Below are positions 46,561 through 58,063 of a DNA stretch of 64,000 nucleotides, in pieces (positions within the stretch are counted from its first letter, which is position 1; each line of letters starts with the position of its first letter). The notes under the pieces are model-generated. The model was not told where the DNA came from. It did no database searches and saw only the letters and a list, made by a program, of their open reading frames with translations. Source of the stretch: Sequoia sempervirens (lineage: Eukaryota > Streptophyta > Pinopsida > Cupressales > Cupressaceae); assembly GCA_007258455.2 (NCBI GenBank), contig VDFB02270651.1, forward strand, positions 488,849,288-488,913,287, read 5' to 3'. The position numbers and the translations under genes were made by a program.

Positions 46561-46904
46561 TGTAGAAGTTGAAAAACCAACTTCATAGTCCCCAAGAATC
46601 ACCTCCAAGAAATCACCTATCACATGTAATAGATATTCAGAACAAAAAAGAAAGATGTTATGTAAACCCTCAGAGCAAGTTTGTGCAAGCAAAAATCAAC
46701 ATAATTATTATTGAAAGTAATTGTTTTACAAAATAATACTAGAGCCTTCAAAAAGGCAATAATGCAAAACCCTAATCTTATCTTGAGAAAAAAAATTAGC
46801 TCAATAAGATAAGGATAATAAACAAATAATAATTATCCTAGGAAATAAAAAATGCCTAAGTAAACTTATGCTAAAGTGTAATTAAATAATTAATTACACC
46901 AACA
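46561..46904 (-). repeat. 5' LTR of element D
   Basis: Runs from TGTAGAAGTTGAAAAACC to ATTACACCAACA. By eye it is clearly closer to its partner (41527-41871) than the other LTR pairs are to theirs, so D is younger than F. Confidence 0.85.
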
Positions 46905-47345
46905 CCACATGGATCTCATGTCTCCATGGTCTTCCTAAAAGAAGATTGCATGCAAGATCATAGGGCATGACATGAATACGATTTGCAAGGTGACTACTCC
47001 GACTGTGATAGGTAAAGTGATTACGTTGAGTAGTTTCTTTGTAGTATTGTCAAATCCTCTAATAGATAAAGAATCGGGTTTGATTTGCAATTTATTCACA
47101 TGTAACCTATCGAGAGGTTTGACACTACACACATTAAGGGAGAAACCATTATCAATAAGGGTTTTTTTGATTATGGTTGTATTATATTGAGAAGTTATTA
47201 GAAAGGCTTCATTTTGCTTCCTTAATTCTAATGGAGGGAGCTCATGTTGATGAAAGGTAATGTATACATTCATTGTATTCATTCCTTGCATAAGAAATGT
47301 CACATTAGTTGTGTTTGTACTAAGAGGAACCACTATTTGTTGCAA
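46905..47345 (-). pseudogene. Retroviral-type aspartic protease of element F
   Basis: The minus strand reads MNTMNVYITFHQHELPPLEL, KKTLIDNGFSLNVCSVKPLD (active-site DNG-x-SLN kept), LHVNKLQIKPDSLSIRGFD and LPITVGVVTLQIVF. LGRPWRHEIHVV then runs into the element D insertion. In Tat elements this protease cuts the gag-pol polyprotein. Confidence 0.85.
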
Positions 47346-47905
47346 TGTTGTTTGGAGTAGAGAATGATAGCTTCAGGAATTTTGAAGAAGATCCCAAAGG
47401 AATATTTTGGAGAGAGTTCTTTTAAGTTTCTCAATAAGATCATACTCTTGTAATCAAGGAGCACTAGGTAGTGTCGTACTGGGAAAAGGTAAGGAGGTAG
47501 GAGTTGGTTGTAGTGGTTGTATATTATTTTGAGTGTAATGTGTGTGGGAAACAAAATCATGTATAGGTGGTTAAAGGGTAAACTCAGGTCTAGGTAGGGT
47601 TTGAGGTTGATGTGAAGGTGGATAAAGAACAAGTTGAGGTTGAATGACATTGACATCTTTTGTTTTAGGTTTCTCATAACAAACCTTAGTGGATGGCTTT
47701 GGTGAGATGAAGTCCTCAAAGGATTCATCTAACATATCAAAGTCATCACTACTAAAAGGTTTGGGAAATGGGTTGTCATTAATAGGTTTAGGTTTGTCAT
47801 CACAAGCCTTAGTGGATGAACTTAGTGAGAGGAAACCCTATAAGGATTCATCTAACCTATCCAAGTCATCACTACTAAGAGATTTGGATGATATTTTTTC
47901 CTAAA
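47346..47905 (-). pseudogene. Gag-protease linker of element F with a repeated 34-residue unit
   Basis: Reads YDLIEKL...ISLWDLLQNS, the linker commonly seen before Tat protease. Upstream of it are two tandem units of SSDDxDxLDES followed by STKxCxxKPK (47905-47685, unit about 110 bases). The capsid and zinc-knuckle parts of gag are not found, so gag was deleted between the 5' leader and this point. Confidence 0.6.
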
Positions 47906-48496
47906 GTGTATCATTTTTTTGAGTGGTTCATTGGTTTGTTTGATGTTTTTGTTTGTGTTTTATAATGAATTTGATCAAAATGAACTAGGAAATAAAGCTG
48001 AAAATGAGCATTGGAAAAATCTAATGCTATCCATAAGTGCCATGAAAATAAATAATGAAAATTATTTGAATAGAATATAAAATAACCAAACAAAAACAAA
48101 AAAGTAATTGTAGAAAATAGAAAATGGAGAATAGGGAATTGAATTATGAAAATAGTAATGGAGAAAATGTATTGGGATTGATTTACCTAGGGTGGTGAAT
48201 GAGTCCAAGGAAAGGTATTTTAGATTTTTTTTTTTGACTTTTTTCTATGTGTTCAGGTTTGTACAATGCAAGGAAGTAATGGAAATACAATGCCAGGAAG
48301 TAATGGAAATGTAGAATTTTGTGATGATTTGATGAAATGAAATGCAATAATGATCTCTAAATGATAGTCTCACTAATGCAATTTTAGATAAGCCCTAGGA
48401 TGCACAAATAATGAAAAATACAATGTAACGAGTCCTAAGATGTAAATGTAGATGTAAATTAGAAAGATAATGTTCAATATGCAGGTTCACCAAAAA
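47906..48496 (-). other. Leader of element F
   Basis: Between the 5' LTR and the gag remnant. Minus TTTTTGGTGAACCTGC follows the LTR end and is the candidate PBS, but I cannot name the tRNA. One more LTR-type hairpin word (GGTGAATGAGTCC) occurs at about 48195. A direct repeat GCAAGGAAGTAATGGAAAT / GCCAGGAAGTAATGGAAAT is at about 48270-48310. Confidence 0.4.
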
Positions 48497-48891
48497 TGAT
48501 AACAAAGATTTTGGCACCTGAATGCTACATGCTCCTTCTAGGGATTTTCACCTAAAAGGAGATAAGATTGGAGCCAAAATGCAGTGTTTACATTCAAAGA
48601 GGGGTATGATATAGATGTAATATTCCTAAATGAAGTAAATCAAATGCAAAGAACTAAAAAATACTATTGATTATGTATGAAAAACTAAGAAATATGAAGC
48701 ACTTGAAAACACAATGTTTTTTGCAAGAGACCTAAAAAGATGAATAAAAATGCAAATAGAATTAAATAGAAAGTTGTAACATAGAATGTGTGCACTTGTA
48801 AGTTTGATGGAGACTAGAAACTACTCTAAAAAATGGAAATGTTGACTTTTTGACTGGCTGGGACTCATTCACCATCCTGGGTGAATCAGTT
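48497..48891 (-). repeat. 5' LTR of element F, inner piece
   Basis: The plus strand starts TGATAACAAAGATTTTGG, and the piece is homologous to 32393-32790. It is interrupted at 48891 by element E. The other pieces are 55285-56276 and 57863-58058. Together they give about 1.58 kb against 1,593 bases in the 3' LTR. Confidence 0.85.
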
Positions 48892-50199
48892 TGTTGGTTA
48901 TTTTAAGAACCAAACTGATCTCCAAAAATACCTATGGATTTTTCCATCTCCAATTATTAGTAATTCTAAAGGGATTGGCCAAAAAATGAATAGAGGTTGC
49001 TAAAATTCTATTCCTACTCTTTGATCTCTGTAAAACCCAGGAGGGTGATCCCACAATGTATACCTAAAGAATTTTCACAATTACAATCAGATACATTGTC
49101 AATAATAGATATCTCTTAGGACACCACTCAATAATATACATCAAATAAGTTGGAAGTTTATTATATCAATGTTATATGTATTGAACATGAGAGAGCAGAC
49201 AACAAAAAAAAAAAAACACTATTCCCTTGAGATTTTATGATTAAAATATTGAGTAGTTAATAAATCAATATTGTAAGTGCAACACAAATACCCTGCATGA
49301 AGCAATGTCTTTATCCTATGCACGGAATCAACACTAATCTATATAACCTGATAAAAATTTAGAAAATAACACCTATAACCCCAAGAAATATTGCATTACA
49401 ACATTCCTCTATGATGTTTAGGATTATCACTTCTTACAAATATCCTAGCACATAGTATTTATAAGCTATCAATCTCATACAAGAACTTACATCAATTTGT
49501 TGAATCATAATCAAACATGAAACTGAACATCCATTAGATAATGACAGAGACAAATGAAAGAAATCCTTGATTACTTTCAATCATAACTCATAATAAACAG
49601 ACAAGGAGAGATAATAACCATGAAACTGATGTTACTCTATATTATAAAATGCTATATCATTATCAGTCTTACATGCATAAGTATGAACTCCAAATGAAAC
49701 TTAAAACAAAGACTATAAAACTTGCTTCATATTATCTTGACAAACTTATCAATATTAACTCAAAAAAATTCAACTCTCTTTGCTACTGCTCCTGAATTCC
49801 TTCTTATAGTGATGAAGGAGCAAACAAGCTTCAAACCAAATAGCACACATGTCATAATCCTATTGGACTACTTGCAATAATATTCCTCTTTCAATTATAC
49901 TTAATTCTTTAGGAGGAGCAAATAAACATGAGGCATAATTAAGCTCAATTCCTTGTGAAGAATAGGTCCCACCTCAAAAACATCATTAGTTTGTTATAAT
50001 AGCTTCAAAATATTCTCCATGTGCTCAAAATGCCAACTATGAGAAAACAAAAACAATAAAACTTATGAAGCAAGGAAAGGAAAGAAGAAAAAGGTCAAAT
50101 TTTGTTAATCCACATTAGCACAATGTGATAATCATTGGAGTTTAAGGAGAGAATGATATTTTACCATGTTATATCAAAAGCCTAATCTATACTGTATTT
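48892..50199. other. Non-coding left part of element E
   Basis: AT-rich, without a recognised gene. Might be a diverged 3' LTR and untranslated region. Confidence 0.3.
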
Positions 50200-53100
50200 A
50201 GGCTATGCATTATTCTTCTCTTTTCAATTATTCTCCTTATTCACTCTATGTATTTCTCAAGCCAAATGTTGTATTCATCCTCAGTGGGCCATTTCACATT
50301 CAATAAATCCTACATCTTAGTAATATACTGGGAGTACCTTGCATCAATAAAAATCATAGCTTCCTTAACAAATATATCCATTTTTTATTGAATTTCCACC
50401 ATTGTATCAATGATTGAATTGAGCAAGATGTAATCAATGACAGACAAAGTCATCATAGCCACTCCAACCAATCCTCCAAAATCTATCTTCTAGGTGTCAA
50501 ACAGGTGCAATTCACCTTTAGAATTCAATATTTGATGCATACCATGATCCTCCATCTCCTAGAATATTTTTAACTTACTCTGGAGTTGTATACCCAACTT
50601 TCCATGGAAAGTAGTTATCTCATTTATTGAGTCAATAGTTTTCAAGATGTTAGGAATATTTTTGGGTGCCTCGGGATCCTCATTCATTTTTGGCATCATT
50701 TCTTTCAAAGCACTTACCCTAGCAATCCAATTATTTCATTCATTCCTAAATGCCTCATGTACTTGTAGATACTTTTTATTTTCCTCATGAATGTTCTTAT
50801 ATGTGGCCCATACATCATTAGCCCTGTGGACCAATTTGGTCACCCTATACTTCAATACCTCCTCAAAAATTTCATTGGCCACCCTAACTGTTTCTAGTTT
50901 GGCCTGTTTGACATTTTCCTTCTTAGAAGTTAACTTTTCTTTCAAATCATCAATTCTAAGGGCCAAAGTATCCCTATCCTGTGTAGACATATCAAATGAA
51001 GAAGAAGAAGAATAAGAAGGTTGAGTCATTATTTTCTGAGTAGCCTGAATAGTAGCTCTCATTTGATTTAGCTCATTCAAGGCCTTATTATGTTCCTTAA
51101 CCAATGATTCATATTTTTTTTGAGAAATATGTGTATTGTCCACACTAAGCATTGCAACATGTGTAGTTAACTCATCTGCCTAGATTAGAGTTATGTTAGT
51201 ATTTCTCTTGATCACTAGTGAACCAATAACTTCTTCAATAGGCCTAACAACCTCATGTTTAGTAGTATTAGGTTCCATAGACAAAATTGCAAGGGTATAC
51301 AACTTTGGACTATATCCATAACCAAATACTTTATGCTCAAATTCATCTTCAGATATCAAAGCTTGAGGATCTCACCTAATTGCATCATACGCTATGGCAA
51401 TAGTGATAGTACATCCTGGTAACAACATGATTCCACTATCTTTAACAATTCTTCAAGCTTCAATGGGAGTAATAGCTGCAATTTCATCCCTAATCTTCTC
51501 TTCTTTTGCTTTCCCAACTTCCTCCTAATGAGAAGATTCAACATTGACTTGGGCTAATTCACGCCTCTTTTATTTCCTTACTCCATTGTTGGTTCATATA
51601 CTCTTGAAATTATTTAGTCTCCACAAATTTATCATCAACCAAAAACTCATCACACTCCCTAATTTTGGGATAATCATCATTTTCTCTGTCATACTACCAC
51701 TTGACAATCATGTCAGGAGGAATATTTGAACTATGAGTCTCTTCAATATGAGGAAGGGGAAATTTCTACTCAACCTCCTCATTTCCTAGAACATGCTTTG
51801 CCACTTTTTCTTCCCTAACCTCCTGAACATCTTTAGGTTGTTCTTGGATATCCATAGCTTGTTGTTGTCATTTTTTCTCTAAGAGGACTTGGGATTTGTC
51901 TACAACCTCCTTTACCTTTACCTTAAACTTACTATATTGATAATCCCTCATCGTAATAAAATCCTTGTCAAAGGGGTTTGTAGTTACATTGTATGGAATG
52001 TTGTAGAAGGCATTCCTTTTCATAATCTTTTATTCAAGGTTTGTCATATTATCCATTCCTTTTTACTAACCATGATAACCTCATCATTTGTTAAATTTCT
52101 TAGTACATCATCTATATATAAAAATTGATGATGTATGATGCCTAAGTTCTTTTTCCTTCTTCTACCTACCACAACTCCTTCTGGATCAAAAACTCTAACC
52201 TCATTGATAGGAATTCTAAGATTATTCACCATAATGCCCAATTTTTCATACCCCTTAGGGGCAGTGATTTTGAAATAAGAAAAAGTACATTGGGGATGCA
52301 TTACAAAGCCCTTTTTTCCTTTCTAAAAATTTCATAATCCATAACATCAATTTTCCACATGAGCTCCATGAAAGCCAATATGTCTGAGACATACAAGGGT
52401 AAACAATGGGGTGCTGCCTTAGCTCCATAAACCCTAATCAAAGTGTATTTAGAATGTAGAAACTAGTCGGCCCAATTATATGTTATTGTAGAGCCTAGTA
52501 CATCCATTGGGTGTATAAGACTTCTGATCTCCAGAGAAAGTATGAATCTAGGTGCCACACCCAATGACTCTAAGATACCATGTCTTACAAAATTATCAAA
52601 CATGATGTAATTGGAATTGGAGAAATCTTGATCCCAAATGTATGTCCACATTTGTACAGGAATAAGATTATTCTCACTATCCTTAATCTTTAGATTTAGC
52701 TTCCTTTTCCACTCATAATCTCCTTCCCATTAAATAATATGCATCAATAAAGAGTAATGGGGGAAAGAAAGAGGGAGAACCTCCTTTTTAAAATTGAGAA
52801 AATCCTCATGCATTAGTACAGTAACAAAGTTAGCATAATAAAAACTAGTGTTTCAACTATATTCATGTATATCTGCCACCATCACCAACAATCAAGAGCT
52901 ATTCTAACCTCAAAATCCTGAGCTAGCACTTGATTTAAACAATAGTAAGTGTTTTTGAGATAATCTTCAAATTATTGACACTCAAAAGGCTTAACATCCT
53001 AAGCAATAAATTGTTTCCTACTCCTTCTATGTCACACAAGCATTACTTCTTTGAATGAAAATTTTCTCTTTTCATATTCAACATACAAATCAACTTGTCT

Positions 53101-53680
53101 AAACTTTGTATTATAATTGGGATTTAACCCAAACACATCTATCATCTTATCCTTTGTTACCTCTAGAATTATATTACCATTCTCACTTTTGATTGTCCTA
53201 TCAATAGGGTTGTAGTGCCTTGCTAGCTTCATCATTAAATCAACTTCTACAAACACCTTTGGAACCGCCAACGTTCCAAGGTTTAACCTCCATAAATAGC
53301 ATGCAAGCTTACTAGAATTTCTCCTATTCAAATCTCACTGAAACAATTTCCATCCACTATGGGGCTAGGATTTCTCACCATTTTTGGCAGCATTATCAAT
53401 CAAACTAGTGGTAACAACTTGTCTTGTGGGCCTTTTTACCAATTCATGACCCTCCCTCTTTGACACCTCTAGAGGTTTCTTGCATAAATTTTTTTGTTTC
53501 TTTCTTTGCACTTTTGGATCTAGTGGAAGCCGCAAGGGTACTAGGAAAAGGGTTAGAAACAGTCACTAGCTTAGGCTTAATTTTAGCTAAAGCATGCTAA
53601 GTTTTAAGTCTTTTAACCCTCTTCTAATTTGGTTTCCTTTCCAGTATAACACTGGATTCACTAGGCTCTGGGTCACTCAT
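50200..53680 (-). pseudogene. Unknown long coiled-coil ORF of element E (ORF-E)
   Basis: Starts at ATG 53680-53678, MSDPEPSESSVILERKPN, with a basic Ser/Lys-rich N part. Next is a globular stretch (53331-53032): FVEVDLMMKLARHYNPIDRT, IILEVTKDKMIDVFGLNPN, QVDLYVEYEKRKFSFKEVML. Further on come NFVRHGILESLGVAPRFILS, YVSDILAFMELMWKIDVMDY and GIIHHQFLYIDDVLRNLTND. The tail is a long coiled coil (51152-50300), HNKALNELNQMRATIQATQK and RIDDLKEKLTSKKENVKQAK. About 1,150 codons with scattered stops and shifts. No retroviral enzyme or zinc knuckle. Function unknown. It compares in layout with ORF-A and ORF-C, which suggests a group of cargo proteins. Confidence 0.5.
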
Positions 53681-54329
53681 GCTTGTAACAAAAATGGAAA
53701 ATAGGGTTTACAATTTCTTACAACCCAATAAAGCCATTCACAATTATGGCAGGACAAAACACTACTATTGAATAGGACACCTCTATTTACAATTTAGAAA
53801 ATGCTCAATCACCAAATTGAAATCACTAGAAATGACTAAATTGTTAATTCCACCAATTTCCTTATCAACTTTCTAGGGAATTCACCTTACTACCTCAATT
53901 AGAAGTATCAATTTTGCTTACCCATATGAAAGTAGTGTTACTCTGGTTGTTGATAACTTTTAAAGCTTTCCTTGCAAATTCTTCAGCTTATGGTATTCTT
54001 TTTGCTAGCCAAAAAATTAGGATGCACGATAAACTAGATATCTACTTTCTATTATGGCCGAGAGGGGAGCATGTCACCATTAATATTGATAGTAAGCTCA
54101 TGCGAGTGAATTGATAATTAGCCATTCAGTTTCAAACCTTGATCATTAATCCTTTAGCTTTAAAACTGTACCAATGGTTATTGATCCAACTCACCACCTT
54201 CCTTTTTGCATTTTATGAAATCCTCTAGATTTTGCCACGTTGCCTCTTGATGTAGTTGTTGTTTCCAGTCACTAATTTACTTCATTCTTGTCTATCCTTA
54301 TCAGTGATGCAAGTGATTCATGCGATAAA
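53681..54329. other. Upstream region of ORF-E
   Basis: No recognised domain. A 66-codon plus-strand frame at 53914-54114 is probably chance. Confidence 0.3.
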
Positions 54330-54990
54330 ATATTAGCCCTTAGATCTACGGATAGTTTCCCAATCACATTCATCTCCATCGCTCTTCGCTAAATCAACTT
54401 TGCACCTTGAATTTGATCATAAAAAAATGTAAGCACTATTTTTGGCATCCACACCTGTATAAACAATCAATGCAACAAAAAGATATCACAAATAATATGT
54501 ATTTGAGTTATCGAGAGAAACCTTCTTAAAAGGAAACATATCACTCATCGCTAATCTTTCTCATAAGGTTTGCAAGCAATTAGTGATGAGAGATGATTTT
54601 AATAATGTTACACATCACATATTGCCAATAAAAAAATTAGCATTCAAAAAAAAATTGTGAGATGCGATGCAATTGGAAACTCATCTCCTTGCTCATTGTT
54701 GATTTGAAATAATCTCTTCATAACACATTTGCGATAAACGATGAAAATATAATCATAAAGCCAAAGGTCATTGCTCATCGCTATTACAACTTGAAGAATT
54801 CAGAAATCATTAGTGATAAGTGATCCCTTAAGAACCTCTCTCATCGCTATTTGCAATTAGAAGTTCAAGGAACAATTCACGATGAGTGATATCAAAGAGA
54901 TATCGCCTCATTGCTCATCATTGATTAAAGACATATACTTTCAAAAGTGATCAACAATGAGTGATAAAGACATAAGGTCGATTGAACTTA
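54330..54990. repeat. Array of alternating inverted CTCATCGCTA / GATGAGTGAT motifs
   Basis: CTCATCGCTA words at about 54544, 54775 and 54838, and GATGAGAGAT, GATGAGTGAT and AATGAGTGAT at about 54585, 54881 and 54957, with weaker copies between. Adjacent forward and reverse copies could fold into hairpins. The stretch keeps more CG than the surrounding DNA. Confidence 0.5.
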
Positions 54991-55284
54991 AGTGAGAACT
55001 TTTAGTCATGTGCTCATAAGTTTTCTTAATGGAGGGGACTTCCTAGGATGATACAATATATAGAAAAATACTTAAGGACAAAATCATTATAACAAAGGTT
55101 TCTAGACCATGATGAGGGAATCACTTGCCTAATACAAAAAGAATTAAACATTGAATAACAGTAGGAAATAGGGAGTCAACAACAAAATAGAATGCTCAAG
55201 TGCTTCAAGGAAACAAAATTTAAAACCCTCCTAAATGCACCAAGGGTTTTTTTAAGATGGGACATGATAAGTAAGGTTCCATCA

Positions 55285-56276
55285 CAGTCCCAAATCAAGG
55301 TTTTTTCAACCCAAAATCTTGTTTCTACCAAAAGGGTATTGGAATCTACACTCAGCTCTAATAGGAACCTCCAGTGGCACTCATTCACTATCCATGGTGA
55401 ATTAGTCCTTTTTCTAATTTCTATAAATTCAAGTTTTAGATCTGCACTTTGTCACTTGCATAGTACTTGACAGAAACCCAAGTCTGAAAAACACCTACAA
55501 AATAGCTTTAAATTGGTTTACTAATGGGGGGTTTTCCTTGGTCAAACCCCTAATTTGGTAGTTAAACCTTAAATGGATAAAATCTACAAAAAACCCTAGC
55601 TCTAAGTGTGTGTAAGACAAGGAAAGTATGAAGTAAGACAAAACCCTATTCTAATGTGCTAGAATAAGATAAGCAAGTGTGATTTAAATGATGCAATACT
55701 TCAATCCAAGAAAGCATATAACATTTCAAATGAATATGAATGAAATGCAAAGCTTAAATATGAAGATAGAGAGAAAATGGAAGATGGAATCACTTTGACA
55801 ACAAGTCATAAGGTGTGATTTGATGGCTAGTTGCATTCCTCAACCTAGATTTCTCCATGATCAACTCTTAGCAATGTTGGATCTTGAATGATAAGTGAGC
55901 TTGAAGACTTGCAAAAAACCTATGTTTATATCCAAAATGTTCAACTTTGTTGTAGAAATTCTATTGAATCTTCTTGTGAAAGATACTTTTCTCTTGACTC
56001 TTAATTTTTCTTTTTAAAAATGGCTAGGAGATGTGAAAAATGACCGAAAAACACATATTTATGGGCAATAATACCTAATTTCTCATTATCAAGAATTAAG
56101 AAGCCAACATCCAATGAAAAATTCAATTGAGTCAGTGAGATTCCTGCTTAAAAATGAAAATTCTCCCAAAAGGGACTCATTCGCCACCCATGGCAAATGG
56201 GTACTACTAGAGGGGACTCATTTTTCCAAGGTGGCGAATGGGTCCCACATGAGGTTTTCAAAGGTTGGTTTTTGAG
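55285..56276 (-). repeat. 5' LTR of element F, middle piece
   Basis: Homologous to 32777-33792 of the 3' LTR. Contains hairpin sites at about 55376-55409, 56172-56205 and 56213-56247. Ends at solo LTR S3. Confidence 0.85.
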
Positions 56277-57857
56277 TGATGAAAATAATATACAACCTTC
56301 AATAAACTTCAACGGTACTTAATGCCTAGACCACAAACTAAGAAGATCAATTAAAACATTCACTTAAACTTTCAACAAAATTCACTTATTTGCAACTTAT
56401 TTCACATTGCTAAAAGGTGCCAAATCATCAAATCTTGTTTCTCAACTTTTAAAAAACCTTAATTAATCCTTAACATCATCATTGAGGCAATTTCAAAACT
56501 AAAAAAATCACTTTAACCACTATTTGAACAGATTTATATTCTCTTGCAGTCAAGACACCATATTGTTAGTAGTAGTCCAACAAGCTAAAATCGTGTATAA
56601 CTTTAACACCATATTTAATCTCCATAAAAAAATACCAGATTCTAGGACCCATTTCAACCTAATTTAACCTACTTAAATAGAAGGTACACTTTTTTTGAAA
56701 AATATATGAGAATAATTGGTTGTATGCATATTAAAGAACCTCAATTAGGCCTATTTTACAAAGGGACTACCCTTAAAACTTGATGCACATCTAATTATTT
56801 ATCAAATCCACCAAATCAACCATATTAAACTTGATGTTCATCCACTAATTATGTATCAAATCCACCAAATCAACCATATTGTTGATCTAATCACTAAAAT
56901 AATAGATCAAGAAATCCTTACTTAAGGCTTAAACAAAGCTTCAAACATTGAGGGTTTGATGAAAAAATGTATTCCAAACCTCCATAGACCTTTCCACATC
57001 CTCAAACATATTAGAATAGGTCTGAAAAATAAAAATAAACTGTTTCCCATCCATATTCAATGCTTCTTCAACATTTTATACCTTGGATCCATCAATTTCA
57101 TGAAGGGAAAAAACAAAAATTTCTAATTTTTTGTGACAACACCAACTATAGCTCTAAAATTTTCACTTCCCTTGCATCTGCATAGACACACACACACACA
57201 CTCAACACACTCTATTTAACCCATCCCATTGATCTAATAAGCATACATTGGTTGGATGGTAGATTAAATGTTCACTAGACTCTCAAACCCTTGAGCTTGT
57301 GGTTACAAAACAACTTATAGAAAGAAGTCTTCAATCACACTTTTTATTCAACAAGTTCTTCACAAATCAAATTCATTTGAAGGATTACACTTTATAAAAC
57401 TAAAACAACAAGATCTAATCTTTGATATGTTGTTCAAATCAAAAAAAGCTTGAAAAAACTCAAAGAGAACGCTGCTATAGTTGAACAGGGTACTTTTATT
57501 ATAAATATTGTTCAAGATTACAATATACAATACTTGATCCAACTTCACATGGATCTTTTAAATCATTTTCAAAAATATTATTGGCTTCCCTTAAGTTACA
57601 AAGGTCCTACCAACTCCATGACTCTTCATATTCCACTTACATTTTTACAATTTCTTGCAATTTTGCACTTTTACAATTTTTGCAACTTTTTACGTTTTAG
57701 AAAATTGACTTAATTTACCTCCTAGAGACCTAATAGAGACTTGATTTCCTTTGAATGGGCCTACACATGGCCATTTACAATGTACTTCATGATAAAAATT
57801 CAAATTTTGAAATATTGCCTATTGCAAGTATACAATGCTCAAGGTGCTCCTGCACTA
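56277..57857 (-). mobile_element. Solo LTR S3, nested in the 5' LTR of F
   Basis: 1,581 bases flanked by perfect TTGAG (56272-56276 and 57858-57862). The uninterrupted sequence is seen at 33787-33800. On the minus strand it starts TAGTGCAGGAGCACC and ends TTTTCATCA. It contains a (CA)n run near 57185-57201. Same family as S1 and S2, with the second base changed. Confidence 0.8.
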
Positions 57858-57862
57858 TTGAG

Positions 57863-58058
57863 ATATGACTGTTTTAAGCATTATTTATTGGGATTTATAT
57901 GATTTTTGGGTGAAATAGGCCTCTAGATAAAAAAAATGAGAATTAGGGGACTAGAAATGTAGTTTTTAAGAGGTGATTGGTGCAAGGGTGTCTAAAATAG
58001 GACTAAGTTAGGTCACAGATTGTACTTTCTGCAAAGGAGTACAATTTTCATGTCCATA
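57863..58058 (-). repeat. 5' LTR of element F, outer piece
   Basis: Homologous to 33796-33985. Ends CATGTCCATA and is followed by the TSD GGTAG. Confidence 0.85.
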
Positions 58059-58063
58059 GGTAG

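Larger units (their letters stand above)
41527..46904 (-). mobile_element. Element D: deleted copia element (gag-protease only)
   Basis: The LTRs are 345 and 344 bases. A Met-tRNA-like PBS (minus TGGTATCAAAGCTCTAG) adjoins the 5' LTR. The flanks are CCACC and CCACA (one change). Taking it out rejoins the F reading frame (LGRPWRHEIHVV | PFTLH). Inside are a 5' leader with a possible SINE, a gag, a protease remnant and gag-pre-integrase. Then the sequence jumps to short non-pol sequence, and integrase, RT and RNase H are absent. It holds solo LTR S2. Such a non-autonomous form needs enzymes in trans. Confidence 0.85.
48892..55284 (-). mobile_element. Element E: insertion with a long unknown ORF
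   Basis: It interrupts the 5' LTR of F. The flanks are CAGTT (48887-48891) and CAGTC (55285-55289). Ends are TGTTGG and CCATCA, so it looks like an LTR-type insertion of 6,393 bases. I could not identify paired LTRs, PBS or PPT inside, perhaps because of age. The main content is a minus-strand ORF (53680-50200). An array of inverted motifs fills 54330-54990. Confidence 0.6.
32393..58058 (-). mobile_element. Element F: full-length Tat-like Ty3/gypsy with antisense PMD gene
   Basis: The TSD GGTAG is perfect at 32388-32392 and 58059-58063. Minus-strand order: 5' LTR (three pieces), gag-protease remnant, RT, RNase H, archaeal-type RNase H, integrase, antisense PMD gene, PPT, 3' LTR. Without nested elements D, E and S3 it would be about 12.3 kb. 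A second RNase H of archaeal type and an extra ORF between pol and the 3' LTR are known hallmarks of the plant Tat lineage. Gag is mostly missing, and several catalytic residues are changed, so it is dead. It is inserted in the integrase of G1, a member of its own family. Confidence 0.9.

Noticed and set aside
48892..55284. Element E as a Mutator, CACTA or Helitron transposon
   Set aside because: The two ends are not inverted repeats of each other, no CACTA or CTRR signature was seen, and the flanking duplication is 4-5 bases with TG...CA ends, which suits LTR-type insertion better.
57185..57201. CA repeat as a functional site
   Set aside because: Simple microsatellite inside solo LTR S3, not shared with S1 or S2 by eye.
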